Of a stretch of DNA of 64,000 bases, positions 21,579 to 33,966 are shown in pieces (the stretch's first letter is position 1; each line of letters begins with the position of its first letter). Position numbers and translations under genes: made by a program. The DNA lies in NCBI GenBank assembly GCA_035772405.1, contig JAYKKM010000414.1, positions 278,501-342,500 on the forward strand, read 5' to 3'. The stretch is from Chrysogorgia sp. JL179-B06. Taxonomy: Eukaryota > Cnidaria > Anthozoa > Scleralcyonacea > Chrysogorgiidae. Below the pieces are notes generated by a model that had not been told where the DNA came from, did no database searches, and saw only the letters and a list, made by a program, of their open reading frames with translations.

Positions 21579-24500
21579 ATGCCTCATCGAGGTAAGAAGT
21601 GTTTTAATATTTAAAGAACATTGGCAACAAAAAATAAGTATACCTTTTCGATCAAAGTACGTAACTTCAATAGCCGGAATATAGTAGTTTGAGGTTGTAA
21701 AAATGCTCGTAAGAAACTTCCCAAGTTTTCTCCCAACTTCCCAAGTGTTCTCTCAACTTCCTAAGTGTTCTCTCAACTTCCCAAGTGTCCTCTCAACTTC
21801 CCAAGTGTCCTCCCAACTTCCCAAGTGTTCTCTCAACTTCCCAAGTTTTCTCCCAACTTCCTAAGTGTTCTCTCAACTTCCCAAGTGCTCTCTCAACTTC
21901 CCAAGTGCTCTCCCAACTTCCCAAGTGTCCTCTCAACTTCCTAAGTGTTCTCCCATCTTCCTGAGTGCTCTTCCAACTTCCCAAGTGTTCTCCCAACTTC
22001 CCAAGTGTTCTCCCAGCTTCCCAAGTGTTCTCCCAACTGCCCAAGTGCTCTCCCAACTTCCCAAGTGCTCTCCCAACTTCCCAAGTGCTCTCTCAACTTC
22101 CCAAGTGTTCTCCCAACTTCCCAAGTATTCTCTCAACTTCCCAAGTGCTCTCTCAACTTCCCAAGTGTTCTCTCGACTTCCCAAGTGTTCTCCCAACTTC
22201 CAAAGTGCTCTCCCAACTTCCCAAGTGTTCTCCCAACTTCCCAAGTGTTCTCCCAACTTCCCAAGTGTTCTCCCAACTTCCCAAGTGTTCTCCCAACTTC
22301 CCAAGTGTTCTCCCAACTTCCCAAGTGTTCTCCCAACTTCCCAAGTGTTCTCTCAACTTCCCAAGTGCTCTCCCAACTTCCCAAGTGTTCTCTCCGTTTC
22401 TGATTGTTCGCTTGAAATAGACCAGGGAATGCTTTGACCATTACCCCGCATGTTCTCAGATGATAAAGTGAAGCTTAGTGTTTCTGTTTCTTGTTTAAAA
22501 TAAAATGTTGATAAATAAAAGAGAATCAAACGAACTAACAGACTTTTTTTGTTCACAATTGAAATAAACCCTGGGGATTAATAAAGAAATTACGATAACA
22601 CAACAATACACAACAGTTCTGAGAATTGATTCCGACCTTTGATAGGACCTGGCGGAGTAAATCAGTTGGGTGGAGTCTTCGTCAATGGTCGCCCGTTACC
22701 GGACTACATGCGACAACGGATCGTCGAGCTAGCGCACGTAGGCGTGCGACCTTCGGAGATCTCTCGCCAGCTCCTCGTTTCCCACGGCTGCGTCAGCAAG
22801 ATCCTCGGCCGGTACTACGAGACGGGCTCGGTGCGGCCCGGGGCGATTGGCGGCAGCAAACCGAAGGTGGCGACTCCGAAGGTGGTGGAGAAAATCCTCG
22901 AGTACAAAGACAAGAATCCATGTATTTTCGCGTGGGAGATCCGAAACAATCTCCTGAACGATGGCGTTTGCGAGAAAAGCAACGTCCCCAGCGTCAGTTC
23001 TATAAATAGAATATTACGCAACAACGTGGCGGAGAAAGAGGCTAGGGCAGCGCACGACAAGGCGAAAGCGGAAGCGCAAATCCAGGCGCAGATTCAGCAG
23101 ATCCACGTGCATGCGGCCACCGCTTTGCCACAGCAACAGTTCAGCTTCACCCTACCGCAGAACGTGTTCTCCAGCGGCCTCGCGGCCTTCACGAACTCCT
23201 CCCTGGACCCGAGCAAGCCGTACCAGGTGCAACAGTTCCAAACGCACGAACAACCGCAGGACACAAGTGGCGCCGTCCCCGAGGTGTCGCGTGACCTGAA
23301 GCGTAAGTTTCGATATTTCTCTTTTTCGTAGTGCAGATTTTCGTGGTTCAGTTTTTTGAACGTAACTTTAAAAGTTACTGTCCATTTCGACATCACGATG
23401 ACGGTGGTTTATTACCAGAAGCTTATTTGCATCTTGTTAAGGGGGCAAGCTACCTTAAATTTTATGTTCGCAAACCCATGATATAATAATGGCTCTATTA
23501 ATTAATATTAATTAACAAATTAATGGAAGCTTTTGGTGTTACACTGCATTTTATTGCCATAGCAACAAATAGTAAGTGAGGATCTTATTTAAATTCGGTA
23601 TAGAACACTCAATTTTTATCACAGGGTAAAAAGCATCCATTAATTTCTTGACTGGGATGTAATCTATTTTACAAGTTAAAATGACCAATTCTTGATGCTT
23701 AGTTTTTGACTAGATAGCATCCAAAGATGGTTTTCAGCTTTGCAGGGTTTTTTCATTGATGTTTTTGCCTGGGAGGGTATCTGTAATGCTATTTGTTTAG
23801 AGCATGATATAAGCTTTAAAATGATATATAGCATATTGCATATACATTTAACCATAATAAGATAGAGCCATTATTACATCATGGGTTTGCGAACATAAAA
23901 TTTAAGGTAGCTTGCCCCCTTCATAGATAGCGTTATCATCGGTTCTATGAGGGTATAAATAGGGATCCTAACTTTACAACGATCACCCCTGATGAAGACA
24001 CTAGATTGGAAACGTTGGGTCATGGACAGTAACTTTTTAAAGTTGCGTTCAAAAAACTTTTTAAAGTCAGAGTAGCATCAAACTGATAATAATTGTCTTG
24101 GTTACTTAATGTATTTCTTTGGTTACTTAATGTATGTTAATGCGGGCAAAATTTTCCCGATCAGAGAGCGAATTAGAGATTTAAATCGCCCGGTGAGAAC
24201 AAAAGAAACCGAGGTCCGGTTGCACCTACTTGTCTACGTACTTACCTATCTATACCCACCTATGCCCCCCCCCAAAAAAAAATCAGGACTGCCCCGGTAT
24301 TAAACATTTCTCTGAAAATTTTTGGAAGTTGCAGGAAAGGAGATCGGTCAAGACCGTGAAGCCATTCCAGCATCACAGAGGAAGGACGGTGAAGATTCCG
24401 ATGATCCCGTCACAGATAGCCCTGGTAGCAGCAGCAGTGGTGGCAGCACGAGCAGCCGCGGTAGCGCAACGAGTACTGGCGAACACAACTCGGACCGGAA

Positions 24501-26640
24501 ACGGAGGCTGTCGACGACCAGCGACGACGAGCACGGGATGAACGGAGATTTGAATGGTAACGATTTGGTGAAGATAAGTCAGCGGTCGCCGAGGGAAAAT
24601 GAAGTGAGTGGACCAGAGCGGAAGAGAATGAAACTGGAGGAGAATGGATCAAAACATAAAACTGAAGTAAGGAAGGGTAGAGAAGCGAAGGGAATGGTAG
24701 GGAAGGGAAGGGAAGGAAATCATCCTTAGCCCTCCTTTACCATCCTTAGGCCTCCTTAGGCCTCCTAAAAGATACTTAGCCCTCCTTAGGCATACTTAGC
24801 CCTCCTTAGCCATACTTAGCCCTCCTTAGCCCTCCTTAGCCCTCCTTAGGTATACTTAGCCCTCCTTAGGCATACTTAGCCCTCCTCAGGCATTAGGCGT
24901 ACTTAGCCCTCCTTAGCCATACTTAGCCCTCCTTAGCCATACGTATCCCTCCTTAGCCATACTTAGCCCTCCTTAGGCATACTTAGCCCTCCCTTAGGCA
25001 TACTTAGCCATGCTTAGCCCTCCTTAGCCATACTTAGTGCTCCTTATGCATACTTAGCCCTCCTTAGGCCTACTTAGCTCTCCTTAGCCCTACTTAGCCC
25101 TCCTTAGCCCTACTTAGCTCTCCTTAGCCCTACTTAGCCCTCCTTAGCCCTACTTAGCCCTCCTTAGCCATACTTAGTGCTCCTTATGCATACTTAGCCC
25201 TCCTTAGGCCTACTTAGCTCTCCTTAGCCCTACTTAGCCCTCCTTAGCCCTACTTAGCTCTCCTTAGCCCTACTTAGCCCTCCTTAGGCATACAAGGAAG
25301 GAAGGAAGGAAGGAAGGAAGGAAGGAAGGAAGGAAGGAAGGAAGGAAGGAAGGAAGGAAGGAAGGAAGGAAGGAAGGAAGGAAGGAAGGAAGGACGGACG
25401 GACGGACGGACGGACGGACGGACGGACGGACGGACGGACGGACGGAAGGACGGACGGACGGAAGGACAGACGGACGGACGGACGGATGAATGCGTGAGTT
25501 AGATGAATGGATGGGATGCATGCATGCATGGCAGTATGGATATAAAATCTCTGAATATTAATCAGGTTTCTTAGTTGGGATACTAATCTAATTTAATGAG
25601 GTAATTAGAAGGTCGAATACTAAGTCGATATCATGCGCTGAACGTCTCGTAATAGATTAAAAACCAGACGAGGTTTTAATGTGTGTTTGATTTCCAATCA
25701 TCTAATATTCACCTTTTTTCTTTCCTTCATAAAAAAGCAATCACTTTCTTACCTACAGCAGGCCTTTCAAAAAATCTCGCCGACGTGGATCAAGTATTTC
25801 CCAGCAGGCATTGCTGTCAACGGCATCAACGCGTTGAGTCCAATGAGCGATTTCCAAGGAATGAACAACGGCCTGACCGGCCTCACGGCCGTCAACGGCT
25901 TCGCGGGAATAAATACAATCAACGGCCTGGGCACGATAAATGGCATGGCAACCATCAACACGACCGCTGGTAATTTTGCGATCAACACCGCAGGCGCTTC
26001 GCCCATCAGCCCCGTGAACACTCCGCATCAGGCGCGGGTGAACCAGATGAACGGGATGAACGGATTCGCGGGCTTGAACACGATCAACGGAATTACGGGC
26101 ATTAGCGGACTCCAAGGCCTGAACACGATCAGCGGGATTGGTCTGAACGGAATCAACGCCATTGGAGCGTTTGGAAATGCGAACGGAATAACGAATATGC
26201 CGGCGTTGAGTGCTTTGAATGGCTTTCAGTCGGGGGCCTTGGACGGTCAAAACTCTAACAGACTGAACGTGAGCAGCGAGGGTATTCAGTGGTCCAATAA
26301 TCCGATCGTCTGTTTCTCCGACGCCGTGTTCACGAACGCGAGCAACCAGCAGGCGAACGGCGGCGGTGCGCGAACGACCACGATCATACCCGAAGTGCAG
26401 TTTCCTTTCGCGTTCGCGTCGCGCGTGGAGCCGAGTAACCCCGCGGGCTCGAACACGTCGTGCACGTCCGTCTACTCGCCGGTCACGAACCACGGGAACA
26501 AGTCGGCGACGTTTGCCGTATCCAATCAAATTGGCAACGGGATTCCCACGGTGCAGCTGTCGCGTCAAATCGGGAACGATTTCAATACACCGATCATGAA
26601 GATCGTGAACACCCCAACATTTCTTCCGGTGCGGCCTTAA
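21579..26640 (+). CDS. Pax transcription factor without homeodomain (4 coding exons)
   Basis: Coding exons 21579-21591, 22646-23302, 24335-24666 and 25759-26640 join in phase (1, 1, 0) to 627 aa. The short first exon encodes MPHR plus one base and completes [10 protein letters not shown], the classic Pax start; its exon has an acceptor at 21529, so a 5' UTR exon lies upstream. Residues about 5-132 are a full paired domain ([61 protein letters not shown]). No octapeptide and no homeodomain (no WFxNRR) is present anywhere in the gene. Exon 3 is Ser/basic-rich; exon 4 is Asn/Gly/Ile-rich with repeated INGxxxI patterns. [14 protein letters not shown] and NRILRN resemble Pox-neuro/PaxA proteins, GRYYETGS Pax2/5/8; a cnidarian PaxA-type gene is my best guess. 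A second in-frame donor at 24603 would shorten exon 3 by 21 codons. Confidence 0.9.
21716..22396. repeat. 20-bp minisatellite in Pax intron 1
   Basis: About 34 copies of TTCCCAAGTGTTCTCCCAAC with variants at the C/T positions. Because three units make 60 bp, open frames run through both strands; they are not genes. Confidence 0.97.
23441..23919. mobile_element. Foldback MITE in Pax intron 2
   Basis: Arms GGGGGCAAGCTACCTTAAAT.. and its reverse complement extend about 65 bp through GTTCGCAAACCCATGAT. Left flank TTAA, right flank TTCA. It sits inside a wider inverted pair (about 23347-23387 and 24022-24062, TTTTTGAACG..AGTTACTGTCCAT), so one repeat may have landed in another. Confidence 0.7.
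23986..24020 (+). ncRNA. Hammerhead-ribozyme-like motif in Pax intron 2
   Basis: ACCC-CTGATGA-(13 nt)-GAAACGTT-GGGT. The flanking ACCC and GGGT form a 4-bp stem I, and GAAA-CG-UU gives the minimal stem III with a permitted UU cleavage context. Stem II is weak. It lies in the right half of the wider inverted repeat at 23347-24062. Confidence 0.4.
24725..25285. repeat. 20-bp minisatellite in Pax intron 3
   Basis: About 27 copies of TACTTAGCCCTCCTTAGCCA with variants (GGCA, GTGC). A larger block of about 115 bp is itself duplicated (about 25021-25135 and 25165-25280). Confidence 0.95.
25291..25495. repeat. (GGAA)n then (GGAC)n microsatellite
   Basis: About 25 GGAA units pass into about 20 GGAC units with a few GGAA reversions, directly after the 20-bp array in Pax intron 3. 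Open frames on the minus strand (Pro-Ser-Phe-Leu, Pro-Ser-Val-Arg) are repeat artefacts. Confidence 0.97.
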
Positions 26641-26680
26641 TCTCGTGCCCGGGTCCCGCCTCTCAGTCGAATCCTTTGAG

Positions 26681-26800
26681 GGCCAGCCCTTCTTGGCGAG
26701 ATCTCGCTATTGACTAGCCGAGATCTCGCCTAGGAGGGCTGGAAATTTCCAATGTAAACGCACTCGTGAGTGCTAGAGGGTTGTCCCTCCTAGAAGGGCT
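26681..26800. repeat. Small inverted repeat 3' of Pax
   Basis: GGCGAGATCTCG and CGAGATCTCGCC, bracketed by CCAGCCCTTCTT and AGGAGGGCTGG, form a hairpin with a second AGAAGGGCTGG copy at about 26793. It could be a transcript-end structure or a tiny MITE. Confidence 0.5.
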
Positions 26801-27061
26801 GGAAAAATGATGCGTAGCGTTGACGCAAATAAGATAACTGGGTGTTTCTGTTCGTCTCATTAATTTTGCGAAGTATTGAAAGGTGATACTATTGGAAAAT
26901 TAAAACGAGAAACATTGATACTTGCAGAGAAATCATAAGAGCTTTTGCTTGTACGCCATCTTCAATGTTGGCGCTAATCACCAGCCCTCCTCGGATGGCT
27001 AGTCCTAGAGGTATGGCTCGCCTCCATAAAGTACACCCTAAATCCTCCGTTTACATGATGC

Positions 27062-27420
27062 GATTTTCGGTCTACAATTGTCATCCTCGGTCTACGATTA
27101 TCCTCGGTCATCCTCGGTCTACGATTGTCATCCTCGGTCTACGATTGTCATCCTCGGTCTACGATTGTCATCCTCGGTCTACGATTGTCATCCTCGGTCT
27201 ACAATGCTCATCCTCGGTCTACAATGGTCATCCTCGGTCTACGATGGTCATCCTCGGTCTGGATGGTCATCCTCGGTCTACAATGGTCATCCTCGATCTA
27301 CAATGGTCATCCTCGATCTACAGTGGTCATCCTCGGTCTACGATTGTCATCCTCGATCTACGATTGTAATCCTCGGTCATCGTCGGTCTACGATTATCAT
27401 CCTCGGTCATCCTCAGGGTG
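27062..27420. repeat. 20-bp minisatellite downstream of Pax
   Basis: About 17 copies of TCATCCTCGGTCTACGATTG and variants (CAATGG, GATCTA). Open frames through it are artefacts. Confidence 0.95.
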
Positions 27421-28990
27421 GGTGTTTGAAACATCGATTCTTTCTCGTTCTTAGAAATCTAACGATTGAAAATTGGAAACCTCACAAGAAATCTTGGTGA
27501 TCATTCATATTCATCGTACAACCAAATTTATGACTAATAATACCACTGCATAGTGGACGGCGTTTCATTAGGCAGGGTAGAAACAATTATTTTTGAAAAC
27601 TTTCGCGGTCAAATGATTTAAAGCAAATCCCCGAAAATCACAAATGAAAATTAACACAACTGTCTTTCCTGTATCAGGTGAAGCAAGTGGAAATAAAATG
27701 ATTATTTTTGCAGTAAAATCTCTGTTCAGCTCATTCACGACGGGATTTGTCCCAACATGTCCCTGCAACATGTCCCCGCGACATGTCCCCGGGATTTGTC
27801 GCCTCGTGTGTCCTAACATTTAGGAATTTCGGCGGGAGGTTAGGGTTGGATTGGTGTTGTGTTGGGGATAGCTACTATTTTGACCATTATCATTAAAATA
27901 ATACGAATGGGCAATTGATGATTATCATCAAAATAACGGTGAGAACAACCTGAATTATAAAACCTGACTCTGCTATTTGAGTGACGTCTCATATTTCGAT
28001 TTTCACACCGCAATTCACTACGCAACACTGTTGCATATAAGTAATATTTAATACAAACGTGCTAGTTTGTCTAATGAAAATACTGCAATTCTCGATATCG
28101 AGTAGAGGTCTATGAAGTGTGTGGCAAGTGGTTCTCCGATGAAAATATCGTCTATCCAATTTTGAAATTATCTATAAGTACTTTCAAAATGAGACAGAAT
28201 GGCTTTCGGGGTTTCGCAATGCCTTATCTCGTTCCAGAGAGATTCAGGTTTTTTGAAACACGCAAATAGGATATCTATGACGTCTGGCCTCAATTAAATA
28301 AAGTTCACAAAATGATGAATAACAGATACTCATAGCGAGTGTTATAAGTGTTAGCATGTATGCCTTACACACCACTATGTCAGTAAAGTACACACTACTA
28401 TGTCAGTAATATTGTTGCCAAGACGACCACTGGGAAACAGGAGTCTTATTTAAAAACTAAAACCTTAATTTCTGTCTCTTTATCAAAGAATACGATGATT
28501 TAAACCTCGGAAATATTATAATATCTACGTCGAATCTTTAAATCTATGCGCACTGCAGTAAACATTGTTTGATAGAGGATAGTTTTGTTTTACAAATGGC
28601 AAAGCTCAAAGGGTCTGACACCAAGTGGTCTCCATGACAGCAACATAGTGCCTGTGTAGATGAGGTATTGAGAAATTGTGCAGCCATTCTGTCTCATCTT
28701 GAAATCACAACACAACATTGACTTGTGACGAGATAAGTTGCAGGGATTTAATTGTTGCTGGTATTATTTCACCCTTACAAGACGAAAATGTCACCACAAA
28801 TTAAAGGCAATAGTAATGCGTGGAATTTCACGCTTGCTAGTCGCGCGTGATTTCATAGTCTCGCGTGACCAGCGCGAGCTCAAGATTTCGTAACATCTCG
28901 CAAAATTATCTCGCAATACGTTGGACTTTGTATTGATATGATCGTGTAATCGGCGTGGTCATTTAATAACAGGATTTTAATACCAGTTTG
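27421..28990. other. Spacer between Pax and the transporter gene
   Basis: No coding exon recognised. AATAAA at about 27694 is a possible distal Pax poly(A) signal. The stretch is AT-rich without an obvious element boundary. Confidence 0.4.
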
Positions 28991-28997
28991 AACGCTC

Positions 28998-29007
28998 TTA
29001 TATAAAT
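28998..29007 (+). promoter_or_regulatory. Possible TATA box of the transporter gene
   Basis: TTATATAAAT about 95 bp upstream of the ATG at 29097. The spacing fits a short 5' UTR, but no initiator was confirmed. Confidence 0.35.
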
Positions 29008-29096
29008 GGCATTGATTGGACAGATGCATATTAGTATACAGTGTTTGTCGAAGCGTAACTACAATACTACAATAGCGAGTGCCAATTTATTCAAAT

Positions 29097-32000
29097 ATGC
29101 CAGACTCGATGGGTTCAGAGACAGATTTAGAAAACATGGCAACCTATGAAGGTGATATTACAGAAAGATCTCCTCTTCTTGGACGCAAACGTAGCCGGGA
29201 ACACTCGTTCGCGCAGTCGAGCGAAGCATCGATCAAGAGGAGAAAGAGACTGACCTTCGCCGCATTCGCCTTACTGTATTTCACCATGTCCGCGTCTTTT
29301 TCTGTCATTGCTCCGTTCTTTCCCACCGAGGTATTAAAGTTTTACTAATTAATAAGCACACTAGAAATTTCATGCTTGATATGTATTTCTTGCTCGATAT
29401 CGTAGCTTTGAAGATTTAATAGTAAACAAATATTGACGGAGCGGGAAATATTATCCTGGGCAGGATATTTTTGCCGTAACGACCGTCCAAACGCGGTTAA
29501 TAAGGTTGTTATTATATGGCTCTTTTAAAAGTCCCATTTTCGCGATTTTTTAAGTTGTTTTGTGATGGACTCACCGGTCTTAATATTTACCGGTTTGTAA
29601 AGCTAAGACCGCTAAGCAACCAATCAGATTTCAGAAAAGCTGCGTTGAGCAGGAGATAAGCCATATAATTGTTTAACAACTAGATTCCATTTTGCCATTG
29701 TCTGCACAGAGGACGTCAGAAAGTGGTAAGAACAAAAAAGTGACCCACGAGACGATAATCGAGTGGGTCACTGATGTTCTTACGTACTACGTTCTGACGT
29801 CCTCTGTGCATCTATAACTGAACAGACAAAATGGATTCTATTTTGTTTTATTAGCTCTTTGGCAATTTCTGGGGCATGAAAAAAGATAAAAGCAGTTGGC
29901 TGACGTGATTTGGCATGAGCTGACATGATCTAACGTGAGCTGACATGATCTGTCCTCAAATCATTAGTCACTAGAATTATATTGCCTGGAAACATGGTTA
30001 TTGTCTGCCAATGTGTGCACTTTGACATTTGCTGAACACATTGTATTTTCTGTATAATGAAGCAAGCAGTCAATGGCAGCGTTTGGGTTTAATCACTCAA
30101 CCGTGCCGTATAAATATTAATGAATGTAAGACAAAAGATTTGTGCACTTTCAGGGCATCCTCAACATAAATCGCAGCTTATTAGCCACTTTGAAGTTCGC
30201 CGTGTTTCCAGACAATATAATTCTAGGAGTAGGGACTGTTCTAATAGATCATGGCCAACAACCAATGAGAATGCGCTTAAACAGGTTATTATATAATAAT
30301 AGAGGGATAATATTTTTATTATCAGAAAGTTATCAATTATCAAAATAAAACAACTGTAGTTATACTTGTGCTTGAAATGTTGACATTGTAAACTGTAAGA
30401 TATATGTCTGCTGTTATTGGGCAAGTGCTAAAAAAACTACTTGAAAATTCAAACTGTAGTACAGTGTGTTGCAGTATGATATAGTGCAGCACAATACAGT
30501 GCAGTATATTGGTATGGTATGGTACGGATTACAATTTATCCTACAGACGGGCAGTTATATCCACTGGATAGTGACAATTATCCAGGCTTCATACAACTGA
30601 CTCCAATACAATACAGCACAGTATGGTGTACTATGTTGAACGATCAAGTTCGAACGACACTAATAGCATTGTGGTTTAACCCATTTTATGTTGATATAAA
30701 ATACACTATATACAAACTCTGAATAAGGAACTAGGAAGACAGCGTGGTTAGGGTCACGTCATACAATCATGTGACTAGACAAACCAATCACAGTTGATCA
30801 TTATACTCTACAGTAATATGTAATATTCTTAACACTCCCACTAAATGATCATACATACAGTACTAACAAAAATTCAACTTTAATGTAAATGTCTTGAATG
30901 TCATTTGACTACTCAATGTCTTTTACTCCTAACATTTCTCTAAATCTTTCAAATGTTTGCTTTGGCAAAGCTTTCGTCATAACATCAGAATTGAAGATTC
31001 GTACAACTTCTGCGCTAGCACCTTCTTCAGGAGATTCAGCCGTGCCATTTGCATGCTCAAATAGATCAAGGCTCTCCAAGTGTAGACGCATGTTGAACGA
31101 CCAAGTTCGATAGTTCGAACCATTCAACTTCGCGAACTTCAGCGTATTCGACATCGACACATCAGCCATGTTTACAGCGAAAAATTCTCACAAAATCGAT
31201 ACATTAGACATCCGTTCGATTTGCCCAAATGAATCAGCATCCTGGGCCCATAACCTGTTGAACGATCAAGTTCGAACGACACTAATAGCATTGTGGTTTA
31301 ACCCATTTTATGTTGATATAAAATACACTATATACAAACTCTGAATAAGGAACTAGGAAGACAGCGTGGTTAGGGTCACGTCATACAATCATGTGACTAG
31401 ACAAACCAATCACAGTTGATCATTATACTCTACAGTAATATGTAATATTCTTAACATACTATAGTACAGTAGCTTGTAGTACAATATATTGTTGTCTATG
31501 AGTAGAGAATGAGGGCGAGTTGTCTAATTGTTTTAGTATATCAACCATAAACAACCTTTGTTCCAAATTTTCAGATAGTTTCACCTTTTTGTTAGGAAGT
31601 CCCCCAATTCAAAATGTAGAGTAGCTCGATAGCACATGATAAACAATCGCTCACAAAAAACGAGATTGTAATTACTTTGCTTCAAATTTGGTGTAGATAT
31701 ACTCCATATAGGCATAATTTTCTTATTTGAAAATGTCAAATTGAACAATTTTCCATTACTTTCGGTTTTCACTCGTATATAAATTTTAGCGGACGCCATG
31801 TTTGGCCTAGATTTCAGGTTAATCGCTTGCAGCGTGAATACGTTGTGGCTTCTAATTTGTCAGGATAGGAAAAGAAGGTTTGTGATTGGATAACGCCAAG
31901 GCTCGAAATAACGAGCGCTTTTATTTCCCGAACTAAACGTCTGGAATCAGAATGGATGGAATTGTTACAAAAGCAATATTTTCCACAACAAGAAACCTGA

Positions 32001-33918
32001 ACTCACATTTTTTGTGAGGAACAAAAATTTACTGGTAATGGTTGACCAGTAAGCGAAAAAATTTCCTGGTCAAACATGGTAATTTACCAGTCAATGACCC
32101 GTGACCAGCACTTATTTTGAGCCTTGGATAACGCTATCACCAATAGACCACTAGTAGCCAATCAGAATGCCGAATTTGCAATAGACCACTAGTTGGTTGA
32201 TATTAATTACTACATAGTACTGTAGTACATTATGGTACTGAACAGTATAGTACATTGAAGTACAGTACTGTATATTTCAGTATTAATATACATTACTACA
32301 TAGTACAACCCTGACTGAGCTTAGTAGGACTTCTGCCCATGTGTCTCTGAAATGTCCCCTGGTGGTAGTCCTTCCTGTGAGCCCAGGAAAAAGCTTAAGC
32401 CGTCTCTGTAATGGGGCCGATCAGCTGCAATGTAGTTACATATGTGCAGTTACATATTGTATGTGACAATTACTGTACTTGAGGTTTGTATAATAATCAT
32501 AATTTTGTTTCTTGTTAGGCCATGGCAAAGGGTGCCAGTACAAATGTTATTGGATTAATATTTGGTATGTTTGCTCTGGTCACTTTTATCGTGTCTCCAA
32601 TTGCAGGAATACTGGTAAAAATTAATAATCTTGAATACATTTTGTATATTATAACACACACACACATACATACATATAATATATATATATAGCAACTTAA
32701 TACTATAATGTAAAAAGTTATATTATATTGTATTATTTTGTTAGATTCCGACTGTTGGAGTTCGATTTTTGCTGTTTTCTGGCATGTTTGTGATTGGTGT
32801 ATCGGAATTCTTGTTTGGGTAAGCCATATTGTACAAGCATACAGTGATTTGTATTGTTCATGTTAACATCTACATTGGCCATATCAACAATGTTTCTCAT
32901 AATTTTTTTTTGCATTTTCAGATTTTTGAATAGAATGCCAGATGGTGCAACATTTATTGTGTTTTCATTGGTTCTTCGAGCTTTTGATGGTGCAGGTGGA
33001 GCAGTTGCCATGACAGCAGCAGTTGTTATTCTAGCCCATTGTTATCCTAACAATACAGCAAGTGTTATGGTGAGACCATTATAATAATAATAATGAAGAT
33101 GTATTAGGAGCATTATACAATAGTCTCAATGCTCTTACAACAATATATTCTTAAATATGTTACTTATAAAACTAATTACAGAACTTTAATTATAAGATAA
33201 AGCCTACTACATATATCACCAGCTATGAACAAAAAACTATTAATTTAAAAAAAGAAAAGTCTTACATGCTTGAAAAGACTTAAAACTCAGGGATGTGCTC
33301 ACACTGGGCCACACCGGGTAAAAAAGTCTGGTACCATAACCCAAAATAAGGTAGTTATGGGAGAACTGGTAACATAGGCAAAACACAGATTTAACAGCTC
33401 CTCATAAGCACAGTACCTTTGCTCTCCATCTGATACTTGGTAGCCAGGAGCGAATCAGGGAGGGCACTTTGGGGAAGTGCCAAGGACCCCACGCTTTTGT
33501 GGGGGGCCCACGCTTTCGTGGGGGCCCCATGCTTTCGTGGGAGCCCTTTGCTTTTGTGGGGGCCCCACAGCTTTTTTGTGACTTGCATTTATTTAGGGCC
33601 TCGTGTTTCTAATTTAGGTACCCCACATTTTCTGGGTTGTTGTACAGGTGTAGTGGGGCCCGACCATTTAACACAACCAATGCAGTGAATGGCAAAACCA
33701 AAGATTACATTACTATGCATATTTTTTTGGTTAATTTCCCCCCTCCCTGTGACTTGTTTTCTTTTCTTGGGGAGGGGGGGGGGGGGGTGAGAGAGACAGA
33801 GAGAGACAGAGAGATAAAGAGAGAGATAGAGAGAGAGAGATAAAGAGAGACAGAGTGATATAGAGAGATAGATAGAAATATATAGAGAGGGATAGAGAGG
33901 GATAGAGGGACAGATTGT

Positions 33919-33966
<48 letters not shown>

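Noticed and set aside
21716..22396. CRISPR array
   Set aside because: Units are directly contiguous with no unique spacers; eukaryotic minisatellite.
21793..22441. Long repeat-protein frames on both strands
   Set aside because: A 20-bp unit gives a 60-bp (20-codon) period without stops; it lies in a Pax intron.
25753..26568. 271-codon minus-strand frame opposite Pax exon 4
   Set aside because: Shadow of the GC-rich Pax coding exon; Arg-rich composition and no splice logic.
22646..26640. Homeodomain or octapeptide in the Pax gene
   Set aside because: No WFxNRR-type helix 3 and no YSIxGILG-like motif in any frame of the exons or introns that I could find.
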